64,000 nucleotides of DNA from Trissonchulus latispiculum (lineage: Eukaryota; Nematoda; Enoplea; Enoplida; Ironidae). Under the pieces are notes generated by a model. That model did no database searches, was not told where the DNA came from, and saw only the letters and a program-made list of their open reading frames with translations. Shown one piece after another: positions 13,401-25,610 of the stretch. Position numbers and translations under genes: made by a program. The stretch spans positions 15,001 to 79,000 of the forward strand of contig JASAND010006583.1 in the NCBI GenBank assembly GCA_030248195.1, given 5' to 3'. Position 1 is the stretch's first letter, and each line of letters opens with the position of its first letter.

Positions 13401-13883
13401 TGCGAAGAAATTAAATACGAACAAAGGATATACATACAAAGGATAGGGAATCCTGTAGTGCAGCATAGTTTTATGTTCTTTAGGATTTTTTGGGTGATGT
13501 GGGTGCAACCTTGGGAAGCACTCTTGGAATGTCCCTCATCAGCATTCTCGAAATAATTGCCATCATCTATAAACATCTGTGCACATTAATCACGAAAAAA
13601 TGAATGAAGACATGATACCGAAAACAGATACTGGGCTTTTATTTTATAGTTGCTTGTAATGATAATATGTGCCATGGTATGCACTTGATAATTTGCAACT
13701 ACTCAATGCCTGTTGTCCATTAGTAAAGCTTCAAGAAGTGATCCAGTCTACGAACATATTATCACTTGTGACAACATTACTAGAACTGTAGCACTGTTAC
13801 AATCACGGATTGATAAAAGGAGCCTTGCAATTCCAATAGCATTCAAGTTCCAAAGAATTCCAAAAATCTGTGTTTATACCTAG
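10498..13883 (+). CDS. Downstream exons of DEG/ENaC gene 1 (membrane-proximal region)
   Basis: Exon 10498-10550 joins in phase to the exon ending at 8978 and encodes KSYNVVITSLKYPANSIP, matching the DEG/ENaC 'Y…SxxxWP' stretch after the Cys-rich region. Exon 10769-10812 (LPKCNNTDLCVETL) continues in phase. An exon starting at 13724 also fits the phase, contributes two further Cys/Asn-rich segments (DPVYEHIITCDNIT…), and runs to a TAG at 13881-13883. The expected second membrane segment with GxS filter residues was not found. Either the true last exons lie further downstream among the repeats, or the gene is broken or the 13724 exon is an alternative end. The first exon is well supported; the last one is tentative. 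Confidence 0.5.
10813..11564. other. Intron, with repeated TTGTTCG tract
   Basis: About 11340-11420 holds an interspersed TTTGTTCG(T/C)A repeat. No supported exon. One open stretch after an acceptor-like site at 11455 is out of phase with the flanking exons. Confidence 0.35.
11565..12308. mobile_element. MITE with about 140-bp inverted ends and TTAC target duplication
   Basis: Inverted termini begin TGTGGTAGACAGATAGCGAA (left) with the exact inverse at 12289-12308. The arms extend about 140 bp and contain near-palindromes GACACTTCTAGAAGTGTC and GGCACTTCGCGAAGTGTC. TTAC flanks both sides (11561-11564 and 12309-12312). The interior is AT-rich and non-coding, so this is a non-autonomous DNA transposon. 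Confidence 0.75.
12485..13180. mobile_element. Fold-back element with TTGCCCCCACG tandem subterminal repeats
   Basis: The left arm (12500-12690) has about six copies of a 15-17 bp unit TTGCCCCCACG(A/T)(C/A)A. The right arm (13040-13155) holds the inverse units (GTGGGGGCAA). Outside the tandem units the arms keep matching inverted sequence, for example TTTAGAATTTTGTTTTG. Termini are not sharp. No coding content. Confidence 0.6.
13190..13723. other. Intron sequence, nothing recognised
   Basis: Between the fold-back element and the exon at 13724. An unassigned minus-strand open frame (13292-13576) has no recognisable domain. Confidence 0.3.
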
Positions 13884-14337
13884 TTTCAACCTTTATGTGT
13901 ATGGAGAGGGCTAACCGTCAAAAGTTTTTTCAGAATTTTTGATACGGAGTAAAACTTCGTGAATAGGTCACCTGGTTAATGCATTTATGTCTCCATTGGT
14001 CCCCGCACCTGCACTATTGTACTGGCACGAAAACAGGATTCAAGTTCATTGTAGGGGAAACACTAAAAGTAATCGGGGATTTTTCTCCTTGGACGGAGGA
14101 GCTCCAAGATAAATCGACAAGTGGAATTGATACCGTTCGGTCAGGACAACCGGTCTGCAGTGAATAAGTGATTGAGCTACAGATCAACTAGCTCCTGGAA
14201 TCGCTTATTGTTAGGCATGGCTGGGCTTCACAACCCTTTCGCGAGTTCGTACGTATAAGTTCCCAGAACAGACCAAATGCATTAATTTCTTTTCTCACGT
14301 TTCATATAAACTCTGAAGGATTGCAATCGGTGATTAT
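13884..14337. other. Non-coding stretch downstream of the 13724 exon
   Basis: Between a possible stop of gene 1 and the fold-back element starting at 14338. No exon or repeat recognised. Confidence 0.3.
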
Positions 14338-17300
14338 GTCTCACTTTCCAACCCGCTTGTCTCACTTTCCACCCTGGTGTCTCATTTTACAACCGCAGTG
14401 TCTCACTTTACAACCTTAATGTCTTACTTTACAACCAATCCTACTCTTAGAGCACTTGATTGGGGATTTTGCTACTTCTATATTAATAAACACCCGATGT
14501 TTTCGGTTTTCACATATTTTATTGTCCTAGTGGATTATTTTAACGAGTTTATAAAATTTAAGGGGGTTATAATTTTTGACGATCTCCGATTTTTCTCATT
14601 TTCATACATTTTAAAGTCCCCATGGGTCCCCAAAACAAGATAGTTGCGTTTGCTACAAAACTTTCCCTGTCATTCACAATAGCCCTCCAAAGGTGACCCC
14701 GAAATGTGTTAAACATAGGAAAACAAAAAAGTTAGGAAAATTTTTCTGCTACCAAAAGTTTGAGCGCTGTGTAAGAGCAAATTGGCTACCACTCGCTGTA
14801 AACCTAATTTGGACAAGGTAAAGTGCTAATATCTATACGAGGTTATTTTCCGCAGGGTCGCTGATTTTATACGAATTTTCAAAGTCCGGAGAAGTCGATT
14901 TTTGCTCAAAATTGCTCAACAAATGTGTAGGTCAGTAGACGTTAGTAAACAGAAAACAGAAAACTGTAACTGTAGGAAGCTTAACTTGGAGAGCCACCCC
15001 TGTACATTTTAGTTTGTACAGGTAAGCTGAGCGGTGCCATGACAGTACAGAACAGGAGTCTAAATTTTGTCAACGATTCAGACCGCATGGCAGACCTCCT
15101 TTAACGCTCGGTCCTCTATGTGGTCGCTGGTCACGGGATAGCGGGTCGGCTTACCTGATTGGTATATGTTTGTTTACCATCCTTTCAGAAAGATTCCAGT
15201 GATCATCCCCGAAGTCCACAGATTTGAGAAAAATCAATGGCTGGTTTCTTCCGTTGTATTCTCTTTTTCTTACCCTTTCAAAAATCCTCTCTAAGCAAGA
15301 GGCCGCCAAGCAACTCAAAACCATGAAAACATTTAGACCGTGTCTTTAGTATACAAATACATATACTGACAGTTTACTTCTCCCGTATGTAGCGACCTCT
15401 TGCTTAGTAAGGCTAATCAGTGCAACGGCTTCGGTCAGGACTTCCTATCTGGTCGTGAAACTACCTTGGGAGAGGACAGGCTCTATTGTCCACGACGGAC
15501 AGTGTACGCTGCCCCATTTATGCCGGCATAATGAACACATTTATGTTAAAGAACATATTGTTTGTAAGCCTTTGAAGGTTGAAGTGTTCATTTCAAGAAG
15601 AGAATTGTTTTGAGCCGGTCGCATAAAAGCAGCAATGGCATCGCAGTAGCCCGATAGCTGAGAGCCGCCAGCCACGGGATAAATCGGGTGAAAACCGAGA
15701 TATTTCAACCAAATTCGGTGTGCCATCTGGAACATATAAACGAAAGAAGTGTGGTAAGTTTCACTGCAATTGCTGTTGTTGAACTGTGGATTCATGCCTC
15801 AGGGCGATGACGGAGGCCTATAGTCTAAATGGCTAATTTTCAAATTTTCCAAATATAGCCAAATTTTATATCAAATCGAAGGTCTCCATGTCCGGAACAT
15901 TTTATCTTCTTGCACCAAGTCTCCATGCAGCAGTATGAGAAAGTTTAAGCGCGTTAAAGTTTGCAGTACCTAAAAGTCGGAATGGTTTATCTTTAGAAGT
16001 CGGAATGGTTTATCTTTAGTAGTCAGAATTTCACATGTTAGAATTTCATTATCCAGAAACTAACTTTTCAAACTACCCAATTGGGTGACCGATAAGTGCG
16101 GTAATCTTGTGCTCAAGAAGCAATTTTTCTGATCCTTTTGTCTTTGATTCAGACTATGATGAAGTGGTATACGCTTTGTATTGTCAATGGGTTATGGTAT
16201 TGGTTGATTAAAGTTATGCAGCATGTTTATGGTATGTTCACTTTTCAGGTTATAGACACCATTAATTACATGGAAATCGTGACGATAACGAAAATCTGAT
16301 GGAATATACGATCAATTGATTAACTTATCTTTAGTTGGATACTTAATCTATCTGGCTCCTTACAAATTTTGTCAAATTTTGAGTTATTGCACCTTCCTCA
16401 TTTCTATAAAGTTGTTAGCAACGACGTCACCACTACATTTGTATAATTTACTTTACAACTTAAAATCAATGTGTACGGTAACATTGTCGCCTCAAAATTG
16501 TTCTGCACAAAATTTGTTGATTTTAAGGTTGTAAAATGAGACATTAAGGTTGTGATGACTGATGAGACATTAAGGTTGTAAAGTGGATTAAGTATTGCGT
16601 TAGGGCGCCTGTTGCGTTAGGGCGCCCCTATAGTGCGTTAGGGCGCTTTTTTCAATTTTTGGACATGGTGCGTTAGGGCGCCCAATATGTGCGTTAGGGC
16701 GCCCAGTGTGTGCGTTAGGGCGCCCAGTGTGTGCGTTAGGGCGCCCACTCTATGCGTTATGAGGCGACTATTCCAATAGGAAACAACCGAATCTGTTTCT
16801 TTCATAGTACTTAATATACAGTTTAAAGTACAAATAGAGAGGAACAATTAGTGAAATCTTTAAATAACATTAAAACTTTAAATCAGTAATCAATGTAAAT
16901 TAATTGAAAATTATTTTTATTTCTGATTTTTTGTAAAACAATCACCATTATCGTGTTCCAAGCTAACCAAAGAATCAAGTGCAAGTCAAATTAAAAATCT
17001 AAGATTTCATGAATTTTCATGTTTCCATAAACTTATCATATTTTTTGCGCGTAAACAGACACTCCACTATACAGATATATTTTAGTTCATTAAAACTTAT
17101 TTGTGCTTTCAAATTTCAGCAGTAAAATTTTCGTTTTAGGAGAACAGGCTATACATATATTCATTAATGCGGACCCCCTTTATTTATACTTTTAAACTGC
17201 ATTACGTTAACACTTTCATAATAGATCTTCATTCCCAATAACACTTTATTATCGTGAAAACAATCAGGCGCCCTAACGCACTCACTGGGCGCCCTAACGC

Positions 17301-17480
17301 ACATACTAAACGCCCTAACGAAACAGGCGCCCTAACGCACCATTTGAGTGCCCTAACGCACCAAAATTAAAATGACCTAAGTTCACGGGCGCCCTAACGC
17401 AACTTTACCGTAAAGTGAGACAGTTAGGTTGGAAAGTAAGACACGTAGGTTGGAAAGTGAGACGGGTTGGAAATTGAGAC
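14338..17480. mobile_element. Large element with GTCTCACTTTCCAACC inverted ends, holding a nested fold-back
   Basis: The left end carries tandem units TCTCACTTT(A/C)CAACC (14338-14440). The right end (about 17410-17480) carries the inverse, and further inverse units lie at 16535-16585. The right array is split by the GCGTTAGGGCGCC element (16590-17405), so that element inserted later. The roughly 2 kb interior has one unassigned minus-strand frame (15541-15795) and no recognisable transposase. No target duplication resolved. Confidence 0.55.
16590..17405. mobile_element. Fold-back element with TGCGTTAGGGCGCCC tandem repeats
   Basis: About seven copies of a 15-23 bp unit centred on GTGCGTTAGGGCGCCC run rightward (16593-16755). 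About six inverse copies (GGGCGCCCTAACGCA) run leftward at 17268-17400. The unit core GGCGCC is palindromic. The AT-rich interior has no ORF. It is nested in the right end of the 14338-17480 element. Confidence 0.7.
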
Positions 17481-17554
17481 TAAGCAAAATCAGCGTAAAA
17501 AACTAGTCTTGCATACCAGAGGTATTGCTGAGGGGAGACTCCTCGACTGCTAAT

Positions 17555-18418
17555 CAGGGATGGAAACTGGGTCATTATTTCTGACCCATGACCCACTTGA
17601 CCCAAAAGCAAATTTGACCCAGACCCAAGGCGACCCATGCAATTTGAAAATTTCGTGACCCAGACATTAATGACCCAATCGTTTTCGTGACCCAGACCCA
17701 GCTGACCCAAGAATTATCGTGACCCAGACCCAAATGACCCAATAAAATAACTCGACCTAAACTGACTTTACATTATCCATTTGTGAAGTTTTCTTGAAAC
17801 TGTGACACGGAGACACTGTATTGGCCAATACAATGTAAATTTGTAAATAATTGGCAAATAGTAGTCGGTAAATAACTAGTCAGAATCCAGCAAAAAATTC
17901 TTCTGAAGCAAGTTGTAAGTTCGGAGCTCCTCAATCTTGTCATTTTGATTATTTTCCAATAATAGTTATTTTATTTGGAAGACCTGATTGGGTGATATTG
18001 CAAAATATTTAAAACTTTCGATGGAAGTGTACACATGGCTTTTATTACGCGAACCGACGCAAACATAATGGCCGGACAAGTCACAGCTAACTATTGATTC
18101 CAGAGAAACAATGCTAAATTCAATTTAAAATTCGCGCCGACGGCGCGAAAAATTTTTTTGCCGCGACAGGTTTACGTATAATTAGAACAATGCCAGATCT
18201 TCGAATTTAAAATTTGGTAAGACCCTGTGACCCAGACCCAAACTGACCCAATAAAAATTGCTGACCCAGACCCAAAGTGACCCACAAAAAGCTTGACCCA
18301 GACCCACACTGACCCAACCGGTTCGCAAAATTTGTGACCCAAGACCCAGTGACCCAAGCAAAAATGGCGACCCAAACGACCCATGACCCAGTGACCCATG
18401 ACCCAGTTTCCATCCCTG
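17555..18418. mobile_element. Non-autonomous hAT-type element, 8-bp TSD CTGCTAAT
   Basis: The terminus CAGGGATGGAAACTGGGTCA is mirrored exactly at 18399-18418. CTGCTAAT directly flanks both sides (17547-17554 and 18419-18426). An 8-bp duplication with CAGGG-type ends is typical of hAT transposons. Both ends hold dense tandem TGACCCA(GA)CCCA units in inverted orientation, likely transposase-binding sites. There is no transposase frame; length is 864 bp. Confidence 0.85.
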
Positions 18419-18887
18419 CTGCTAATCACCCAGCTCGCTTTCGATTCCAGCCATCCCAGGACACTTTCTTCAATTCTTTAAATCCTGATTTCAACCTTTC
18501 ATGGTAACAGGATGGAAATTGTTTGATGAAAGCACACTGCAAACCAGCAGATGCTATCAAGAATTTAAATTTAGACATATTTGTACAGAATGGAAAATAG
18601 CATATGAGTGCATTACCCGCATTGGGAAATATTTGGTAACTACGAAACTTTCGCTGACTCACCTTTACATATTTTGTTTGGGGCCTCAGTCTCCGGGTTA
18701 TAAGTATACCTTATAGCACACTTTAGCATGCATTCACTGATTTATACGCACACCGTGTGGGAATCTCGGAGTGTCTGGCACGAGTGCGCGATGTGCACAC
18801 ACTTTTGGAATGTACACAAAAGTTTGCTGTAAATTCCTTATACAACGATTCCACCTAAGCTCATTCCATGAAACCGTACTGACTTAA

Positions 18888-19855
18888 GGTGGTGATTCCT
18901 TTTGGGCACATATTGTTTACTTGGCGGCGTAAATCAGGATGAAATTTGATGAAACTTTCCGAAATAAGTTCTTTTCGCGTTCTAACACCCTCCGCGCAAT
19001 CCCGATTCAAAAATTCGAGATTTCCGGTCAGAGTGGCTTTTCCAAATTTCTGAACGTTTGGCGGCTGCTATACAGTTATGACTATATTCATCCGAAAGAT
19101 GTCATTGAGCTTCACATTTTTGCTTTTTAAAGCAAGTTTCTAGCTTTTCTCTACCGTGAGATATAGCCGATTTTCTTGTTTTGGCATCAAAAACTTGTCA
19201 TTTTTGCAGAAATCAAATAATCCAACATTTCTTGAACTACGCAATCGTAAAATCAAACTAAGGGCATCGATCTGAAGGTCTCATAGGGACAAATTATCAG
19301 ACGCATGATTGTCTTCCAACTGCTATCCTGTAGGCTGCTATCATAAAAATGTAGTTTTTGCAAAAACACGACCAATTTTTTCCACAGATTGTGGAGCACT
19401 CACCATGCAAGCTGGAGGGCTGCTACTGAACAAATGTGTTCTGCACAAATATACCCAATATATTTTTAGTTGCCCCGATTGCTGCTTTCCAACTATAGTA
19501 ATTGCTTGACAAATTTGGAAAAACTAGGCAAACTACAGGTTACGCACACGTTTCATCTTATTTCTCTATAACGAAGAGCGATTTCTCAAAAAATAAAAAA
19601 ATCGTCCCCATCTATTTGATGGAGGTATCGAATGACGTCTCGCAAAAAAATTTACTTGAGCCTGCAAAAATTCTGGAAAATTATACTTCTTCTAAAATGT
19701 GTCAAAAATATCTTAGAAATGCAACATTGGTTCATGATATGCGTTAAAAAGAGAAAATGTCAAGCTGCATTTTGATATAAAAACGGCTTCTTAACTCCAA
19801 GTAATGAATGAATAATGATGGTGCAAACGGTATGTGACCAAAGGGAATCACCACC
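18888..19855. mobile_element. TTAA-flanked non-autonomous DNA transposon (piggyBac-like)
   Basis: Inverted ends GGTGGTGATTCC(C)TTTTGG lie directly inside TTAA on both sides (18884-18887 and 19856-19859). TTAA duplication is the signature of the piggyBac group, although the usual CCC terminus is absent. The roughly 968-bp interior has only short frames (18939-19130, 19309-19509, 19502-19747) without recognised domains. Confidence 0.7.
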
Positions 19856-20030
19856 TTAAATTGCAGCTGAAAGATGAATCTGCACTAATGTCAATTTTAA
19901 TTGGCAACAACACCATTGCTTGCCATGGCTGGGAGGCCAAATCTTTGGCGTACAGTCGAGCTGCCTAGGTTGGAATTCTGCTATATACACTGCTGAAGCA
20001 AATGTTTTAGTTTGACCAGGCCTCCCAGCA

Positions 20031-20218
20031 TGAGTACTGTGAATTATTTATTTATATGCACTTTACATTGTAAAAGCTCCCATGATTTGTATAAACAATA
20101 TTCAGAAACTGGACTTACTTTTACGTGTGCAAAACGTGTAGGATATTTTAAAAATATAAATGTAGACTTGAGAGACAACCAAAGTTGCACACAAGTAGCA
20201 GTCAGTTATGATTCTCAG
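20031..20218 (+). CDS. Possible orphan Cys-containing exon
   Basis: After a CCCAG acceptor the frame stays open over about 60 codons, with four cysteines (…FICTLHCKSS…LTFTCAKRVGYF…NQSCTQVAVSYDS), ending at a possible GTGAAA donor. The spacing looks extracellular, but no family is recognised. It could be a further exon of gene 1 or chance. Confidence 0.25.
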
Positions 20219-20259
20219 TGAAATCAGATTGAAAGGTGATACAATAAGATCTATTTAAA

Positions 20260-22140
20260 ATTTGCAATGTCGAATATTGTCGAAGCGCTGTTGATAAACG
20301 ATTGCGTGGAATACGCTTCTGCGGCATTCTTTCAAAAACCGTGACAATTCAAGGGAGCAAGACGTTTGTACTGATAGTCTCACAGACGTCCTGTACTCGA
20401 GAACAGTTCTCCTTCTGTCCATGTAAATTTCATGTTCACTGTTGGTGTGTAATGTCTCCGAAGACAAGGAAACTGTTACACTGATAGAATCGTTTCTACT
20501 CTTTTCGAGTTCTGCTACTTATCCATCATCTCATGGTTTTAACCAGAACAACCCGGTCTCTTTAACGGTGGAGCTAATGCACTATGTACATGGACCATTA
20601 TGTTTGAATCTTTAGTCCTGACACGGTCAATATAGTATGTATTGTGAATATCTTGTAATTACGTAGCTACAAGATCGCTGCCAGTTGCCATAAGCAAACC
20701 CAGGGCAGGCAAGCAAAACAGGAAAAAACAAAACAGCAAAACACTTGTTAAAGCTTTACAATGACGATGGAGAAATTTCGATCATTTTGTCTACAAAATT
20801 GCCCAAAGGCTGGACATTGCTATCAAAGAACACAGAAGCAACTTAAATCGTAAGGGGGGGATCGACCAAACGATTTGAATTTTCTAAGGGTATAAACTAA
20901 ACAAACAATTTGAAAAACAACTTGAGAAATAATAATAATGCAGATCTCTAAAGGCAGAACTATTGGAGTGAACTATGTGAACAAAGCCATAAATTTGTTA
21001 GAATAATTAGAATGATCATAAGTCAGCAACAACGATGCTCACAAACGAATGATGAAACCGCAATTATTATATTTGACAGGGATTTCATGTTTTAATTTCT
21101 TCTTCTGCTTCAGTATTACCTTAAAATTCTTCTTCCACTGAAAAGTTTCGTGTGTCACTTCCTTTCGACCACAATCTGGACAGAGTAATCAGCTCATCAT
21201 ATTTGGATATTATGCGGTCTCACTTTCCTTCACCGTTCCGAACTCTCACGTTTGGCTGTGTTAGTTGTCTAGTGATATGTGCTGACCAATATGTAAAGAA
21301 AATGAAAAAATAAGGAGTTTTGAATTGATTTCTAAAGCGTGGTTGATTGTCCCTCGAGAAACACGATTGACGTGTTCTAAAACAGGGATGTTTCTCGCCT
21401 AATTGTTTGATAAAACCTAATACGAAATATGCTGCACATAAGGTGGTGTCACGCCAGTTAATTTCAGCAAATTGGGTTTTGGCCAGCTATCAGAAAACAT
21501 TTGAAGTTAACCTTTTGAGCCTCTCAACCAAAAGTTACACTGAGGGAAAAGGGCTAGAGACTGTTCACAGGACTGTTTTGTACTAAAATTAAGGATAGTT
21601 GTTGCTGGCTGGGTCCGCCTCAACTAATGTGATTGGCAGCTCCACCCTTTCAAGCGAATTGAATAACAGATCTCTAGTTCCCGAGGTCCCATTGACTTTT
21701 CAAACAAAATTATACTCCGAAAATTAAAGTATAGAGAAAACAACACAGCAATCCACTGATTTGTAAAATTCACTGCTTAGCTAATACTTGCATTCTGTAT
21801 TTGGTAATTAGCTAAGATCATGATTGTTCACTGCTTAATTAATGCTTGTATTCTTGCCTACGTACGAAGTGTAAATCAGTTTGACTACGCATTGTATAAG
21901 AGAATCTGTAATCGTAACTGTATAGTTTCACTGTTCTTTCGCAATTGAAATCCAAAAGAAACTAAAAGTTCTATGAGAATCAGTGTATAGATTTGTCTTG
22001 TTGTGGGTGTGTTTTTTCATAATTGTATTGTTTATTTTTAATTGTTGAATGTCGAAATTGAATTCGTTCACCGTCTTATTTGAGCTGAGATTAGTTAATT
22101 TTCTAACCCCTTTAATTCTGCTGCATCAATCGAATGGGGT
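20260..22140. other. Non-coding stretch, nothing recognised
   Basis: No exon, tandem array or paired termini recognised here. Only short, scattered open frames are present. Confidence 0.3.
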
Positions 22141-25100
22141 TCATCTACAGGTCCCTACTACTGGATCATGTGTGTGTGTGTGAGGGAAGGCCAGCGAAGG
22201 CCAGTCTGAGTGTCTAGCATTGAGTCTACGTATGTGTGAGGTTCGGCGCTACCTTTTCACGTCCCCAGAATGACATCACACGCATAAGTCAGACAGAGGG
22301 GAACCCCTCTGAAATCAAGGCACAAGTCACCCCTGAAAGAAAGAAAAGGAAGAAGTTAGCAAGTAATATTGACTAATAGGTAGTATTAGGTCTCTAGCTA
22401 ATCTCTGAAATAGGTATAAGTTTCATCTAGCTGAGGTACGGCTTATTTTGTCTTGGGCTTCCAGGCCCCCTGTCTGTTATTACGATTTCTTCTTCTTCTT
22501 TGCTTCTTGTTTCCATCGGCTCTTCTTTCGCCTGCGCGTCTGTTTGCAAATAACATTCAGGACTATAGAAATAAAGTCCAGGACAAAGGCACTTCGAAAC
22601 AAAAACGCCATAAAAGTTTAGGGCCAGGGCTGTTGGGGTACTTTGGGCCACTCGAAAACGGACCCAAAGTCATAAAAAATTACGTAACTAAGATGACAAA
22701 CAGCTCAGGTGCAAATTCAAAAGAAGGAGGCTGGGTCTTCCTCTTCAAACCGACCAATGACGAAACGCGACCATGAAAGCAACCAATCATCGAAAGATGA
22801 TTGCAAAAGACACGAGGCAAAAGTTAACTTGAGAGCAAAATTTCAAACTCCAGTCAGTCCGTGATTTGGGGCTCGTGACGAACGGTCGTCTACTTTCTCT
22901 CTCTCGCGTGGCCAAAATGCTGGGGGAAAATCACAGACACCCCATGAGCTGTTTTGTTGGGAGAGGCCTTGCCTCTCCCCTTCTAGGATACCCCCCTTCA
23001 AAACTTTTCTCCCACTCGGACCCTAGGTTGGGATTGGGGTACACCTGGGGGGAAGGTCTACCTAAAATGGGTTTGGGCTTCAGAAGCCCGGTTTCTAAAC
23101 TTTCCCCTTTAGGATGAGCGGTCCCAATCTCCTTTAGGATTTATAACCTATGTAAGTGCGAGTCTAAAACCACCTAATCGGACCTTGAGTCCCTCTCTCA
23201 AAAAAAATCATACGTTCAAATCGGGCTCTCGCCGCCCTAGACTATTTGATATATCACTGTTGCTTTCATGTATATGCTAATATCAGTTGATATTAGCTGG
23301 ATTTCCCTAAATTTCCTGAAGAGGAAATTCAGGAATACGTCATTGGTGGGGGATTTCCGATGGAAATCCCCTCTACTCGTTTTCCTAACGTTAAAAGACA
23401 GATCTTTCACCAAACTTTCTTTTTTCCCACTTTTGTCGAGAACGCCTAAAAGAAGAATTTTATTCCATCCAATCATCTTTCCTAATTCCACAAGTTTTCG
23501 CTAATTTTGCTCAAAAATCCTGATCCAGGATAGATCTGCTGTTTCCAATTCAAAATTAGCAAACTTTCTCCTTTCGTCCTGTGAAATCCAGTTAATATCG
23601 CTGAATCCGGGTTAAAACCGACAAGGTTTTACCCATTTGACCCATACGACAACAACCCATTTGATTCAGTTCTAGCGAGTGCCGCCATCGGGCCTCTGAT
23701 TCTTCTCTTCTGCTCTTCTCGATCCTCGCCTGTTCCGTGATCTCGCCAGATTCCGGACGTCTCTGCTGCTCCGTGTTCCGCTGCTTCGCCGGTTCCCGGA
23801 CGTCTGCCCGCTGCACTACTCCCGGACATCAGCTGCTCCCTGGTCTCTGCCTGCTCTGCTTTCCAGTGTGAGAATCCCCGGATTCCCCTGGCCTCTCCTT
23901 CCTGGTTCTTGTCACGCGCTGCTCTGTCCGGATCGCCTGGAATTCAGCCTGTTCCCGTCAGTTTGCTGAGTTTTCACTCTTGCCTTTAGCTTCTTTGCTG
24001 AGAGCCATCCTCTGGCTTAGGGACACACAGTGAGAACCTTAGGACTGTCATATCTGGGATTGGAGTGTGGGTTGGATGTTAAGCTTGATCTATTGATGAA
24101 TCCGAAGATCCTCGCCAAATTATTAACTTTCAATCATTTGTTTTACCCTAAAATGTCTGCTACCTTTTTGTCTGGAAGTTTCTGTTCTTTGATCTGCTCT
24201 GCTCTCGTCTGTTCTGCCAAAACTACACAAATTCTCTCTCTTTAACTTTTCAAACAAACTTTAAAGTTACCGGTCGTCCTCTTAGCAGAGGATAGAATAG
24301 TTACTGGTTTTCTGCTGGTGCGTATTGCTGGTAACTGTTCGTGACCAGGGACGGGTGGACTTGTGCACACTTTTCAGGTACATATAGGGAGCATATAGGG
24401 AACTTCCCCCTCCTCGACTCCAAAAATCAAATCATTGTGACTGCGAATCAGTTCGCAGTCTGAGAGTATCGAGTGCAGTTTAGGCGAGTGTGCTTGCGTG
24501 CGTGTGTGTGTGGCAACCAGTAGGCTAAAATATTAATCTAACCAAAATTTTACTAGGTTTCAGCTCTAGTTCTTCTTCTGCTAGGACTTCGGAGCAGGGA
24601 CCTGTGACTGATCATAGATTTGGGTTTAGTTGTTAGGCGGTGAACGGATTCCTCTTGTATCAGTTTAGCAATAGATTTGTAGTGTACTTGATCTTGTGTG
24701 TTTGTGCTGTTTGATATTGAAGTAATTTGACATAGTAAATAGTTAATTAGGATCGGAAGCTTAAGTCGTTGTAGTTGATACTAGGTTGGATAGGAAACCG
24801 CTGAGTCGACGATATCTGGGAAATAGATCAGTCTGGAGCCCATTGAGTTTGTCTACGGAGACGCTGACGACGAAGGAAATCTTAGTGATATTAGTGAGCC
24901 TGAGAACCAACTGAATCTGCCCTTTCACCAGTGCCCAGAGTCACAACCAATACAGCTTTAGCATACTTTTCCTAGTTCACGAGGGTAGTCCTCTAGTTGA
25001 GCCTGAGCATTCAGAGGTAACCTTCTATTGCAACTGTTCTCAGCCGTGGAATCGCGCTGAGATTGAAGTTTGGACTGTTGATAGTGAGCCTGACGGTAGC

Positions 25101-25610
25101 CCTCATACGGAGCCCTGGTCTTGTGTGTTCAAGTGTGACAGTTGTTCCGACTTCAAGGTCCTCTTCTGTTGTGCGGTGACCCCTGGTACTGATCCGTGGG
25201 TGGCAGTTAAGCATCGCAACTGTTCCCTTGATAAGTACTGGCCTTGAGGCACTAGTGAACTCACTTACCCAACAGACGGACCGTCTGGATTAGGTTGGAC
25301 CCACACTAGGCTAGCTTGATCCTTAGACCTAAGAGTAGACCCTCCACGTCTTCTCGCGTCTGCCTCTGTGTAGCAAGGAATTTTGGCCCCTGGATTTCAG
25401 CCGCTTTGTTACAAATACATATTCTTCGTGCCTGCAAAGCACCCGTGTTCACAGAGTTATCAATACACAATTTGTATTGATTGTTATCACACACAGTCTC
25501 AGTTGTTTGGACAAAGGGTGACTCCATTCTTTATTTTATATAAGTCTGCTTGTTTTAGACATACCATCTTGGACAGTCGTATCAAACGTTGCTTACCTGA
25601 ATAAATTGGG
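22141..25610. other. GC-richer repeat block, probably a decayed retroelement
   Basis: Base composition differs from the flanks (CT-rich stretches at 22900-24000; GT-rich at 22170-22190 and 24495-24515). A motif near 23645 (AACCCATTTGATTCAG) recurs near 56880 in another element, suggesting a shared family. Two short in-frame segments at 24830-25247 look protein-like (separate entry). No termini identified. Confidence 0.35.
24915..25247 (+). pseudogene. Cys-rich ORF remnant, unknown family
   Basis: A stop-to-stop frame of about 110 codons without an obvious ATG contains FYCNCSQPW, then FKCDSCSDFKVLFCC and KHRNCSLDKYWP before TGA at 25245-25247. Just upstream, in another frame, an acidic stretch (FVYGDADDEGNLSDISEPEN) runs to a stop near 24960, so a single frameshift may separate two parts of one ancient ORF. 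The paired Cys motifs suggest metal binding. It sits in a repeat-rich block and is probably transposon-derived; no family is recognised. Confidence 0.35.

Noticed and set aside
24915..25247. Resemblance of the Cys-rich frame to small viral oncoprotein-type zinc domains
   Set aside because: The cysteine spacing (CxC rather than paired CxxC) does not fit, and the length and context point to a transposon remnant.
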